Source of the DNA: Paenibacillus pini JCM 16418
GTDB lineage: Bacteria > Bacillota > Bacilli > Paenibacillales > Paenibacillaceae
DNA: 64,000 bases
NCBI RefSeq assembly: GCF_000576305.1
Contig: NZ_BAVZ01000007.1
Location: forward strand, 62,001-126,000
Reading direction: 5' to 3'
The notes under the pieces are model-generated. The model saw only the letters and a program-made list of their open reading frames with translations. It was not told where the DNA came from and ran no database searches. How positions within the stretch are numbered: the first letter of the stretch is position 1; every line of letters begins with the position of its first letter. The translations under genes and the position numbers were made by a program. This document shows, in pieces, positions 17,517-26,355 of this stretch.

Positions 17517-18554
17517 GTGATCGATATTAAAACCATATGTACGAGACTATCTTTTCTTATTCTCTTTGTTATCTTAAGTATAGGAGTACAGGATTCGGCT
17601 CATGCCGCTGCGGATGAGCCTACGCTATCGCTGAAGTCTGTGAACTCAGGTAATGAAATCATCGTTACGGTTACGGGTGAACAGATGAAGGATCTGTATG
17701 CATATGATATGAGGCTGACATTTGACGCTTCTAAGCTCAAATTTAAGAAGGCCACGTCTGGAAGTAATGGCTTCTCTATTGAACCTATTGTGAAGAATAA
17801 TGAAGTGCGTATCGCACATACTAGAGTCGGTAAAACGGCCGGTGACAATGGCACAGTTCAAATGGTAATCGTCACATTTGAGCAAAAGCAGAGTGGTGAT
17901 TCTGGATTGTCAGTACATGATGTCCAGTTGGTAGACTCCAAGCTCAATAAGGCTACTCTTAAGAATACAGCGGTGCTAACCTTGAAAAGTGGAGATGGGA
18001 AGCCTTCTGAGCAATTACAGTTTAAGGATATCAAAGGTCATTGGGCGCAGACTTCAATCTTACGTGCAGTAGAGTTAGGTTGGGTGAGTGGTTACCAGAA
18101 TGGTACTTTTGGTCCTGAAAAAGAAGTGACACGAGCTGAATTTGCAACGATGATTATCAGAGCAACAGGACTTCCCATAACAGAGGGATCTCAGCTTAAG
18201 TTATCAGATGGAAATAAAATACCAAGCTGGGCAAAGCCATACGTAGAGGCAAGTGTGAATAGCGGGATTCTGAAAGGTTATGAGGATGGAACATTTAAGC
18301 CGAGTCAGCTCATTACAAGGGCTGAAATGGCTGCGATAGTCGTCCGTGCGCTGGATGGTTCGGCTGGCGACACGAATGGACAGCTTTCATTTGCAGATAC
18401 GAAGCAAATTTCTAATTGGGCTAAGCCTTTCGTAGCATCCGCTGTGCGAAATAAGCTGATGAGTGGCAGAGCTGGCAATCGATTTGCTCCTAGCGCACAC
18501 GCAACACGCGCAGAGTCTGTTGTCGTTATTTTATCCTTGTTAAATCACAAGTAA
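17517..18554 (+). CDS. SLH-anchored cohesin-domain surface protein
   Basis: A 345-residue exported protein starting at GTG 17517, with a signal peptide ending near AHAAADE. Residues about 34-160 form a cohesin-like beta domain (TLSLKSVNSGNEIIVTVTGEQMKDLYAYDMRLTFDASKLKFKKA). Residues about 168-345 are three S-layer homology repeats (FKDIKGHWAQTSILRAVELGWVSGYQNGTFGPEKEVTRAEFATMI and two more), which bind pyruvylated wall polymer. It is therefore a cell-wall anchor presenting a cohesin. The neighbour upstream carries a dockerin-like C-terminus and its own cohesin, so an anchor-scaffold pair is plausible. Binding between them is inference. Confidence 0.9.
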   Translation: MIDIKTICTRLSFLILFVILSIGVQDSAHAAADEPTLSLKSVNSGNEIIVTVTGEQMKDLYAYDMRLTFDASKLKFKKATSGSNGFSIEPIVKNNEVRIAHTRVGKTAGDNGTVQMVIVTFEQKQSGDSGLSVHDVQLVDSKLNKATLKNTAVLTLKSGDGKPSEQLQFKDIKGHWAQTSILRAVELGWVSGYQNGTFGPEKEVTRAEFATMIIRATGLPITEGSQLKLSDGNKIPSWAKPYVEASVNSGILKGYEDGTFKPSQLITRAEMAAIVVRALDGSAGDTNGQLSFADTKQISNWAKPFVASAVRNKLMSGRAGNRFAPSAHATRAESVVVILSLLNHK

Positions 18555-18757
18555 ATGCATGTGAATAATAATATTCCAGAAATTGAATTAAAAAAGAAAA
18601 ATAAAACAGGTAATTTTAATGCAACTTTATGATATAATGTGGCAAGGAATGAAACTTACATGAAAACAAGCATGTAACAAACTCAATTGTGATAACTTAG
18701 CATAGGGTGAACTTGTGTCAGCATATGTTGGTTTTACAAAATAAAAAAATTGAATAT

Positions 18758-18914
18758 GGATCTTCGGGGTAGGGTGCAATTCCCAACCGGCGGTGAGCAT
18801 TTTGCTTCTTAAAAGAATAAAATGTAAGCCCGCGACTCGCTGTTTTGATACTAAGATAGCGACTGACTTGGTGAGATTCCAAGGCCGACGGTACAGTCCG
18901 GATGAGAGAAGATC
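18758..18914 (+). promoter_or_regulatory. FMN riboswitch (RFN element)
   Basis: The conserved RFN core is plain: GGATCTTCGGGGTAGGGTG at the 5' side, AACCGGCGGTGA, AAGCCCGCGA, then GGTGAGATTCCAAGGCCGAC, GGTACAGTCCGGATG and the closing GAGAGAAGATC pairing with GATCTTC. It binds FMN and should switch off the downstream transporter gene when flavin is plentiful. A TATAAT at 18633-18638 may be the -10 of its promoter. Confidence 0.97.
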
Positions 18915-18965
18915 AACGAAATGAGCATGCGCGAAATTTTTATATTTCCGCAAGCTTGTTTGATC

Positions 18966-19010
18966 AACCCCCGGTGTGTCGATTTTTATCGATCCCGGGG
19001 GTTTACTTTT
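18966..19010 (+). terminator. expression-platform terminator of the FMN riboswitch
   Basis: AACCCCCGG (18966-18974) pairs with CCGGGGGTT (18995-19003) around an inner TCGAT/ATCGA stem, followed by TTACTTTTG. It is placed between the aptamer and the transporter start, as expected for transcriptional control. Confidence 0.85.
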
Positions 19011-19040
19011 GTCGCTCCATGTTCAGGTTAGGGGACAGGT

Positions 19041-20002
19041 ATGGAAAATGTAAGTGGCAACATTAAGGTGAAGCGTACTTTGCCTCAGCAACCAGATCAG
19101 GCGAAAAGTGGTTTTTGGTTTGTTGTATTAGGAGCGGCGTTATGGGGGATGGATCCGTTATTTCGGATTTTATTGCTCAAATCGCTAACTTCAACACAAA
19201 TTGTATTGCTGGAGCACATCATTATTGTTTTATGTGTCATCCCTGTGTTTATGAAGCATCGCAGTGAATTGCGGGGGCTGAAAATGCGCCATATCGGCGC
19301 GCTGCTCTTCCTATCGTGGGGAGGCTCAGCTATCGCGACTATTCTATTTACGATGGGATTATCAAGTGGTAACTTGAATGCTGTTGTTCTGCTCCAGAAA
19401 CTGCAACCAATTTTCGCTATATTGATGGCCCGGCTGTTGCTTAAAGAAAAGCTTCCTAAGCAGTTCTCATGGTTGCTTGTCGTAGCACTCATAGGAACGT
19501 ACCTGCTTACCTTTGGGTTTACGTTTCCATTCGGTCACGTCAATGATTTTGTGCAGATCGGCAGTCTATTGTCACTTGGAGCTGCTGCATTATGGGGTGG
19601 TTCAACAGTCATGGGCCGACTTATGGTAGGCAAGATGCAATATGAAACGGTGACATGCTGCGTTTTATATTGGCGCTTCCGCTATTACTTGCGATTACTT
19701 GGAACGAGGGAGCAGGGTGGAACTTCCCAGGTGGAACAGCGGCCGTCGGTGTATCACTGAACCTGCTAGGGCAGGCACTGTTGCCGGGATTGTTAAGTTT
19801 ACTCGTATATTACAAAGGCTTAACAACAACCAAGGCTTCGGTTGCTACTTTGGCGGAGCTGAGCTTTCCAATGGTTGGTGTCATCATCAACTGGATTGTG
19901 TTCCAGCAGGCCGTGACCATGACTCAGGCTTTGGGATTTGTCTTGATCTGGGGAGCTTTATTCGTAATTTCGCGTAAATCTCAAGCAGTTGAAGCTGGAT
20001 AG
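19041..20002 (+). pseudogene. EamA/DMT-family transporter under FMN riboswitch control (RibN-like), frameshifted
   Basis: A ten-span drug/metabolite-type transporter split at about 19652-19655: the first frame runs to 19760, but the natural continuation (MLRFILALPLLLAITWNEG onward) is in the next frame and ends at 20002. One added base gives a normal protein of about 320 residues with two EamA repeats. The FMN riboswitch directly upstream makes riboflavin or FMN precursor the likely substrate; RibN flavin importers of other bacteria belong to this superfamily. The substrate rests on the riboswitch alone. If the shift is real, the gene is inactive. Confidence 0.85.
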
Positions 20003-20061
20003 AGATAGAGATTCAATTGGACTTATAAAATATGCATGATTTTAAATAGATGATGCAATAC

Positions 20062-20103
20062 CAATAAGAGCAGGCCGAGATTTAGTCGGTCTGCTCTTAT
20101 TGT
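20062..20103. terminator. bidirectional terminator
   Basis: A long stem (CAATAAGAGCAG-CCGA with TCGG-CTGCTCTTATTG) lies between two convergent genes, the EamA transporter and the secreted protein at 20149. It is able to end transcription from both sides. Confidence 0.85.
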
Positions 20104-20148
20104 TGTACAACTAAGGGATCTAAGATATGAATAGGTATCAATATACTA

Positions 20149-21018
20149 CTAAAAGGTGTACCTTCCACCGGACTGGATGATACGAAACTTAGTTCCTTTT
20201 TGCTGGAGCAATTCCAGATTTAGGCCCTCCTCGCCATACCACTCATAGCCTAACGAATATCCAGCCTTCGAATTGGTAATGAACATCAGATTAAACTGCG
20301 CAACATCAAAAACGCCACCGTCATTCACGCGCCAAGTCGAATCTGCATAGGTATTGCCTACAAAATCCTGAAAGATGATTCCATTCTTCGTCACCAGAAC
20401 AAGACTTGCCTGAGGTAGCTTATTTCCGACTTTCTTGAACTGTATTGCAGCAAATTGTTCCCCAGCTGAGACTTGAGCAATGATTCCTTGCCGTTCGATC
20501 TTAAGACCCTTGATCTTCTCAATTCTTTGGATTGTATTGCGACCGAGTGAAGCCTTTTGAACCGAATTAAAACTTAAAAATTGATGGCCTACAAAAGCAT
20601 TTGTTTCCGCAAATAGAACACTACTGTTTGCTTTGAGCTTAGCTTGATTCGGATTAAGTTTGAATAATTCACCCTCATCATTCTTGAAGTTTTGTTCTGT
20701 TTGTCTTCCGGTATCCTTCTTCTCATTTCTCTTCTGATGTTTTACAAAGGTTACATGTTCTAATTTTCCGGGGGCAGAATAAACGTTGCTGAAACGTTTA
20801 GGATTTGGGATACTCTGATCATCAGAACCGAGAATCTGCTTACCAGATGTATCGACATATCCGAATATGAATTGGTCCTGTTTCAATTCACCCGAGGCTG
20901 CTTTAATTGCAGTCACTTTCGCTGATGGAGCGTTAACTGCATTTGCCGTAGACGCGCTCGTACTGAAGATGCTCATCGATAGCACCATTGTAAGGGCTAA
21001 GGAAATTGTTTTATTCAT
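20149..21018 (-). CDS. secreted protein of unknown function
   Basis: A 289-residue protein. The ATG at 21018 (MNKTISLALTMVLSM) is chosen because GGAG lies 8 nt before it; an in-frame GTG nine bases upstream overlaps that site. A clear Sec signal peptide is cleaved near ANA-VNA. The mature chain is basic, mostly beta-like, with a charged stretch (HQKRNEKKDTGRQTEQNFKND). I recognise no family or catalytic motif. It stands alone between terminators. Confidence 0.65.
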   Translation of the reverse strand: MNKTISLALTMVLSMSIFSTSASTANAVNAPSAKVTAIKAASGELKQDQFIFGYVDTSGKQILGSDDQSIPNPKRFSNVYSAPGKLEHVTFVKHQKRNEKKDTGRQTEQNFKNDEGELFKLNPNQAKLKANSSVLFAETNAFVGHQFLSFNSVQKASLGRNTIQRIEKIKGLKIERQGIIAQVSAGEQFAAIQFKKVGNKLPQASLVLVTKNGIIFQDFVGNTYADSTWRVNDGGVFDVAQFNLMFITNSKAGYSLGYEWYGEEGLNLELLQQKGTKFRIIQSGGRYTF

Positions 21019-21349
21019 GAAACTCACTCCTTTTCATTTGTCATAACGATTTATATTGGTAAATAGTTGCAATTGTTAAATAAAGATTTAAACATTACCT
21101 ATCTCCGTGCTACGTATGGAAAAATAATCATTTGTTTATGAATCAAAGGTTTCAAAATTTTCAAATAGGTTGAATCAACGATTAAACCCTTAATGATGAA
21201 AAATTGGTATGGAAAAATTTAAAAGTTCTCCTTCTTCATTTAAAGGGGAAGGTTTACAGATAATTAGGTCTGCTTTAAAATAATTCTTAAATAAACTTGT
21301 ATACAAGTATACTTAAAGTTTAAAAATAGATGTTATGGAGGTTTTTATA
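21019..21349. promoter_or_regulatory. AT-rich intergenic region with promoters in both directions
   Basis: This 330-bp AT-rich stretch lies between divergent genes, the secreted protein on the left and gntZ on the right. Apart from the GntR operator at 21293-21314 I see no gene, repeat or RNA element in it. Confidence 0.5.
21293..21314. promoter_or_regulatory. GntR operator upstream of gntZ
   Basis: AAACTTGTATACAAGTATAC contains the palindrome ACTTGTATACAAGT and is nearly identical to the Bacillus gnt operator ATACTTGTATACAAGTAT. It sits about 40 bp upstream of the gntZ start, where bound repressor would block transcription. Confidence 0.8.
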
Positions 21350-22261
21350 TTGAGATTAGGCATGATTGGTTTGGGGAAAATGGGTTATAATCTAGCTCAA
21401 AATTTACTTACACATCATCATGAAGTAGTCGTGTATGATGTCCATTCTGAACCTGGCGAACAATTGGCCAAGGAGGGAGCAACTGCTGCCTCCAATCTGG
21501 AAGCGCTTATTACACATTTGGACTCTCCTCGAATTGTGTGGTTAATGGTTCCTGCGGGAGCCGTAGTCGATGCGGTAATTGATGAACTCATTCCGCTACT
21601 GTCCGAAGGTGATATCGTCATTGATGGCGGGAACTCTCACTATAAGGATTCCATTGCTAGAGGAACGAAATTACGTGGTCATGGTATTCAATTTCTTGAT
21701 GTGGGTACATCAGGCGGCATGGAAGGCGCAGCAGAAGGTGGATGCTTCATGATAGGCGGTAGCCGAGAAGCTTTCGAAGTCATCGAACCGATCTTAAAGG
21801 ATATGGCTGTTGAGCAAGGATACTTATATGCAGGCGAAAGCGGAAGTGGTCATTTTCTGAAGATGGTCCACAATGGAATTGAATATGGAATGATGCAGTC
21901 CATTGCAGAAGGATTTGAAATTTTGGAGCACAGCCCATTTGCATTCAACTATGAGGATGTAGCAAGAGTATGGTCGAATGGTTCTGTGATCCGTGGCTGG
22001 CTGATGGATCTTGCCGGAAGTGCTTTTGCCAAAGATCCGAAACTCGAAGGTATGCGCGGAATCATGCAGAGCTCTGGTGAAGGTAAATGGACGGTGGAAA
22101 CGGCTATGGATTTACAGGTGAGTGCACCGGTAATTACAATGTCGCTACTAATGCGTTACCGTTCTCTGCAATCCGATACGTTTCATGGGAAAGTTGTAGC
22201 AGCACTCCGTAATGAATTCGGTGGACATAGCGTTATAGCAAGTGACTCTGGTAAGGAATGA
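21350..22261 (+). CDS. gntZ: 6-phosphogluconate dehydrogenase, decarboxylating (GndA/YqeC type)
   Basis: A 303-residue enzyme that oxidises 6-phosphogluconate to ribulose 5-phosphate and CO2. TTG 21350 is chosen because GGAGG lies 8 nt before it; the upstream ATG at 21335 sits on that site. The Rossmann motif GLGKMGYNLAQ (residues about 6-16), DGGNSHYKDS, the substrate motif DVGTSGGMEGA and HNGIEYGMMQ with the catalytic Lys (FLKMVHNGIEY) are intact. At about 300 residues it is the short, usually NAD-linked class. It is the first gene of the gluconate locus, behind a GntR operator, so it is induced with gluconate uptake. Confidence 0.93.
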   Translation: MRLGMIGLGKMGYNLAQNLLTHHHEVVVYDVHSEPGEQLAKEGATAASNLEALITHLDSPRIVWLMVPAGAVVDAVIDELIPLLSEGDIVIDGGNSHYKDSIARGTKLRGHGIQFLDVGTSGGMEGAAEGGCFMIGGSREAFEVIEPILKDMAVEQGYLYAGESGSGHFLKMVHNGIEYGMMQSIAEGFEILEHSPFAFNYEDVARVWSNGSVIRGWLMDLAGSAFAKDPKLEGMRGIMQSSGEGKWTVETAMDLQVSAPVITMSLLMRYRSLQSDTFHGKVVAALRNEFGGHSVIASDSGKE

Positions 22262-22361
22262 ATAAATGATCAAGCCTCCCCGCATATGTGCTACTATATA
22301 CAGTGGACTGTTTAGTTCAATGTATATCGAATGATTGAATTCGAGCTAGGAGAGTTGAATT

Positions 22362-23042
22362 ATGTTACATTATCCTTCAGCCTGGTTGTTAGGTATGTCC
22401 CTTGGGGAAAAGATAGCAAGTGAACTCAGATTACAGATCATTAACGGGACCATTCCCACGGGTGAAATCCTTTCGGAGAATCGGATTGCTGCTGACTTTG
22501 GTACAAGCCGTTCTCCTGTTCGGGAAGCAATGAAATCCCTTTCAAATGAAGGCCTTATCCGCCTTGAACGTATGGGTGCAGTGGTACTCGGCCTTAGCCT
22601 TACGGATATTGAAGAATTATATGATGTGCGTTTTTTGATCGAAAGCTTTGTCCAGAGACGACTAGCTGACATTGATCAGGAACCACTGCTTTCCTCACTT
22701 TATCGGCTTATCGATAAAATGGAACTGGCCGTTAAACACCGCGATATCGCTGACTTCTCGTATCTGGATCTTTCCTTTCATGAGGCGATGATTGGAGCCG
22801 CAGGGCATCAGAGAATCTTACATCTCTGGAATAGCATTCGACCCGTGGTCATGACCGTTATGTTGATTACGACAGAAGAGGTCTTCTCTAAGGGTGATCA
22901 GAAACTGGATCAAGTCATTAACAAGCATCGTAAGATTATTAATGCTCTGGAATCCAAGCAGCCCGACATTATTCAGAGGGACGTGGAGGAGTATTTTGCG
23001 GATTCGCGGACTACGCTTCACCGGAGTATCCCAGAGCAATAG
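22362..23042 (+). CDS. gntR: GntR-family (FadR subgroup) gluconate repressor
   Basis: A 226-residue repressor. The N-terminal winged helix (residues about 12-75, with SENRIAADFGTSRSPVREAMKSLSNEGLIRLERMGAVV) binds DNA; the all-helical C-terminal FCD domain binds the effector and holds metal-ligand-type residues (DLSFHEAMIGAAGHQRI). Located between gntZ and gntP with two matching palindromes near those genes, it is expected to repress the locus and be released by gluconate or gluconate 6-phosphate. The start ATG 22362 lies behind AGGAG. Confidence 0.9.
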   Translation: MLHYPSAWLLGMSLGEKIASELRLQIINGTIPTGEILSENRIAADFGTSRSPVREAMKSLSNEGLIRLERMGAVVLGLSLTDIEELYDVRFLIESFVQRRLADIDQEPLLSSLYRLIDKMELAVKHRDIADFSYLDLSFHEAMIGAAGHQRILHLWNSIRPVVMTVMLITTEEVFSKGDQKLDQVINKHRKIINALESKQPDIIQRDVEEYFADSRTTLHRSIPEQ

Positions 23043-23098
23043 GAATTGTAGGGAGCAGTTCTAGATCAGCTGTACTCCAGCTGCACTTTAACATGTCG

Positions 23099-23118
23099 AC
23101 AAGTATACAAATACTTAT
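23099..23118. promoter_or_regulatory. second GntR operator upstream of gntP
   Basis: AAGTAT (23101-23106) and ATACTT (23111-23116) form an inverted repeat with the same half sites as the operator before gntZ. It lies about 60 bp upstream of the gntP start. Confidence 0.65.
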
Positions 23119-23172
23119 CAATCTATCAAAAATCCTGAAACGGGGTATTCTATATATCAAAGGAGGCGTCAC

Positions 23173-24531
23173 ATGAGTATGTTTGGTCTGAGTCATAATT
23201 GGACGCTTATCGTATGGACCGTTATTACCATTGTTTTTCTCATTTTATTTATCGCTAAATTCAAATGGAATCCTTTTGTAACGCTGCTTTTATCCGCATT
23301 GCTGCTAGGATTTTTGACAGGAATGAAACCGCTTGATATTGTCGATTCGGTTACGAAAGGCTTAGGTGGCACGCTTGGCACGATCGCTATAGTCATTGGT
23401 CTTGGAACGATGCTTGGTAAGATGATGGCTGAATCCGGCGGGGCAGAGCAGATTGCTACGACCCTTGTGAATCGTTTTGGAGAAAAGCGTGTTCATTGGG
23501 CTATGATGATTGTCGGTTTTATTGTAGGTATACCCGTTTTCTTCGAAGTTGGGGTAATATTACTGATACCTATTATTTTCACTGTAGCACGTAAGACCAA
23601 AATGTCGCTGCTGCAAATTGGTATTCCGATTCTGGCGGGTTTATCGACGGTTCATGGTCTAGTACCGCCACATCCAGCACCAATGATAGCCATTGATGCT
23701 TATCAGGCTAGTTTAGGTCCGACGATTCTTTACTCGCTTATTGTGGGTCTCCCAGCAGCTATTATTGCAGGGCCGGTCTTTGGTAAATGGATCGGGAAGC
23801 GAATTAAGGTAGAGCCACCGGCACAGCTTGCAGAGCAATTCTCAGCAAGTAATGACAAGGAATTACCAAGTTTCGGATTGACCTTGTTTACCATCTTATT
23901 GCCTGTAATCCTGATGTTGATTGGATCGGTTGCTACGATCATTGACCCTCAGGCCGTACATGGTTTTACCGTATTCTGTGAGTTCATCGGACATGAAATC
24001 ATTGCGTTATTAATCGCGGTCGTGTTCTCGTTCTTCTCACTTGGTTTTTCCAGAGGATTTACGAAAGAGCAGGTGTCCAAGTTTACAAGTGAATGTCTGG
24101 CACCTACCGCTACAATTATTCTGATTATTGGGGGTGGCGGTGCCTTCAAACAGGTGCTGATTACTAGCGGAGTTGGTGATGCCATTGCGCAAATTGCAAC
24201 TTCCGCCCACATCAATATTATTATATTTGCATGGTTTGTCGCAGCGCTCATTCGTGTGGCTACCGGCTCAGCTACAGTCGCAATGACTACAGCGGCGGGC
24301 ATTATTGCTCCGGTTCTTGCACTTAACCCTAGCGCCAATGTGGAGCTAGTTGTGCTGGCAACGGGTGCAGGCTCCATTGTACTATCCCACGTCAACGATG
24401 CAGGCTTCTGGATGGTTAAGGAATTCTTTAATATGACGGTTCCCCAAACCCTGAAATCCTGGACGGTTATGGAGACATTACTTTCGGTTATAAGCTTAAT
24501 TCTGATCCTTGGATTAAGTTTCATCGTGTGA
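23173..24531 (+). CDS. gntP: gluconate permease
   Basis: A 452-residue integral membrane transporter of the GntP family, with about 12-14 spans, starting at ATG 23173 after AAAGGAGG. Family features include GLGTMLGKMMAESGGAEQIA, GIPVFFEVGVILLIPI, GLVPPHPAP and the C-terminal RVATGSATVAMTTAAGI. It imports gluconate by proton symport. It is followed after 48 bp by gntK, probably in one operon, with a GntR operator upstream. Confidence 0.95.
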   Translation: MSMFGLSHNWTLIVWTVITIVFLILFIAKFKWNPFVTLLLSALLLGFLTGMKPLDIVDSVTKGLGGTLGTIAIVIGLGTMLGKMMAESGGAEQIATTLVNRFGEKRVHWAMMIVGFIVGIPVFFEVGVILLIPIIFTVARKTKMSLLQIGIPILAGLSTVHGLVPPHPAPMIAIDAYQASLGPTILYSLIVGLPAAIIAGPVFGKWIGKRIKVEPPAQLAEQFSASNDKELPSFGLTLFTILLPVILMLIGSVATIIDPQAVHGFTVFCEFIGHEIIALLIAVVFSFFSLGFSRGFTKEQVSKFTSECLAPTATIILIIGGGGAFKQVLITSGVGDAIAQIATSAHINIIIFAWFVAALIRVATGSATVAMTTAAGIIAPVLALNPSANVELVVLATGAGSIVLSHVNDAGFWMVKEFFNMTVPQTLKSWTVMETLLSVISLILILGLSFIV

Positions 24532-24579
24532 TGGAGCGGACTCCCTTAAAGAAAGTACGTTATGAAAGAAGGTTGGAAT

Positions 24580-26129
24580 ATGAGCGGTACATTGAACGCT
24601 AATATGATGATTGGCATAGATATCGGAACGACGAGTACCAAGGCTGTCCTATTCGAAGAATCGGGAAAAGTCGTATGTAAGGCCAGCGAAGGATACCCTT
24701 TGTATACTCCTAATTCTTCGACGGCAGAGCAAGACCCTGAACTGATTTTTCAAGCTGTTCTTCACACGGTTAAGCAGGTTATGACCGAGAGCGGCATTCG
24801 TCCTGAGCAAGTCATGTTTGTCTCTTTCAGTGCAGCGATGCATAGTGTTATTGCTGTAGATGAAGCAGGTAAACCGCTAATGAATTGTATTACTTGGGCA
24901 GATAATCGCAGTGCTGCATGGTCAGAGAAGCTGAAGACAGAATTGAATGGTCATGAAATCTATTTACGTACAGGCACTCCAATTCACCCGATGTCACCCT
25001 TAACGAAGCTGATGTGGTTACGGCATGATATGCCTGAATTATTTAGCAAGGCAAGCAAGTTTGTTTCCATTAAAGAGTATGTCTTCGCTAAGCTATTTAA
25101 TGAATACGTCATTGATTATTCCATAGCCTCCTGCACAGGCTCTTGAACCTGAACAAGCTAGATTGGGATGAAGAAGCACTTAAACTTGCTGGAGTGACTA
25201 CGAATCAGTTATCGAAGCTCGTATCTACCACGCATAGCATGGAAGGTATGAACGACGTCTATGCTGAAGAAATGGGGCTTTCTACGGCGACTCCATTTAT
25301 TCTGGGCGCGAGCGACGGTGTATTGTCGAATCTGGGTGTAAATGCAATTGCTCCTGGTGTTGTGGCTGCAACCATCGGCACAAGTGGAGCCATCCGTACG
25401 GTGGTCGATCGACCCCTAACGGATCCGAAAGGCCGTTTCTTCTGCTATGCCTTAACGGATAAGCTATGGGTTATAGGCGGCCCTGTCAACAATGGAGGCA
25501 TGCTGTTCCAGTGGGTACGTGATGAATTCGCGGCATCGGAAGTGGAAACGGCGAAGCGTCTCGGACTCGATTCTTATGATCTACTTACGCGTATTGCTGA
25601 GCAGGTTAGAGCAGGTTCGGATGGACTGCTGTTCCATCCCTATTTAACGGGTGAAAGAGCCCCATTATGGAATCCAGATGCCCGTGGCTCCTTCTTCGGT
25701 TTAACGATGCATCATCGTAAAGAACATATGATTCGGGCTGTGTTAGAAGGCGTTATATTTAACCTATATACCGTATTGTTAGCTATGGAAGAGCAAATCG
25801 GTCGACCTGCCAAAATCCATGCTACGGGTGGATTCGCTCGCTCGCCGCTCTGGAGACAAATGATGGCAGATATCTTCGACCAAGAGGTTATCGTTCCAGA
25901 GAGCTATGAGAGCTCCTGTCTAGGCGCAGTGGTGCTGGGGTTATATGCCACAGGTAAAGTAGATTCACTTGAAGTTGTGTCCGGTATGGTGGGAGCTACA
26001 CATCACCATACACCGATGAAGGAAAATGCACATATCTATCATCAGCTGCTGCCAATCTTTATTCGTATATCTCGTAAATTAGAAGAGGAATATAAGGATA
26101 TTGCGGAATTTCAGCGGAATATATTCTAA
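24580..26129 (+). pseudogene. gntK: gluconokinase (FGGY family), frameshifted
   Basis: The kinase phosphorylates gluconate to 6-phosphogluconate. The first frame (start ATG 24580 behind AGAAGG) holds the N-terminal FGGY motif MMIGIDIGTTSTKAVLFEESG and runs to DYSIASCTGS before a stop at 25146. The rest, NLNKLDWDEEALKLAGV to 26129, is in the next frame and contains GASDGVLSNLGV, GTSGAIRT, GGPVNNGG and HPYLTGERAPLWN. One base added at about 25138-25140 restores CTGLLNLNKLDWDEE, the usual family sequence, and a protein of about 516 residues. As written, gluconate could not be phosphorylated; a sequencing error is more likely since the rest of the pathway is intact. Confidence 0.92.
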
Positions 26130-26158
26130 ATACACTTTATACTAGATAAATACAGAAG

Positions 26159-26201
26159 AAAGCCTCTCTGCCGGATTCAAGCGGTAAGGGAGGCTTTTTG
26201 T
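26159..26201 (+). terminator. terminator of the gluconate operon
   Basis: AAGCCTC pairs with GAGGCTT (with an inner CCG/CGG), followed by five T, 30 bp after gntK. Confidence 0.8.
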
Positions 26202-26355
26202 CGAAATTAAAGGAAAATAATGGTTGCCAAAGTAGTGGTTGTCTAACATACTTATATAAACAAAGCATAGAATAAATGCGCAGATTGGTGAATTAAGTGT
26301 AGCTTCAGGACGAATACATAAGCGTTTTATAAAACTATAAGTCAGGAGTGTATCT

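Noticed and set aside
23949..24524. 191-residue open frame opposite gntP
   Set aside because: It mirrors the membrane-protein gene in the antisense frame; no start signal and no recognisable domain.
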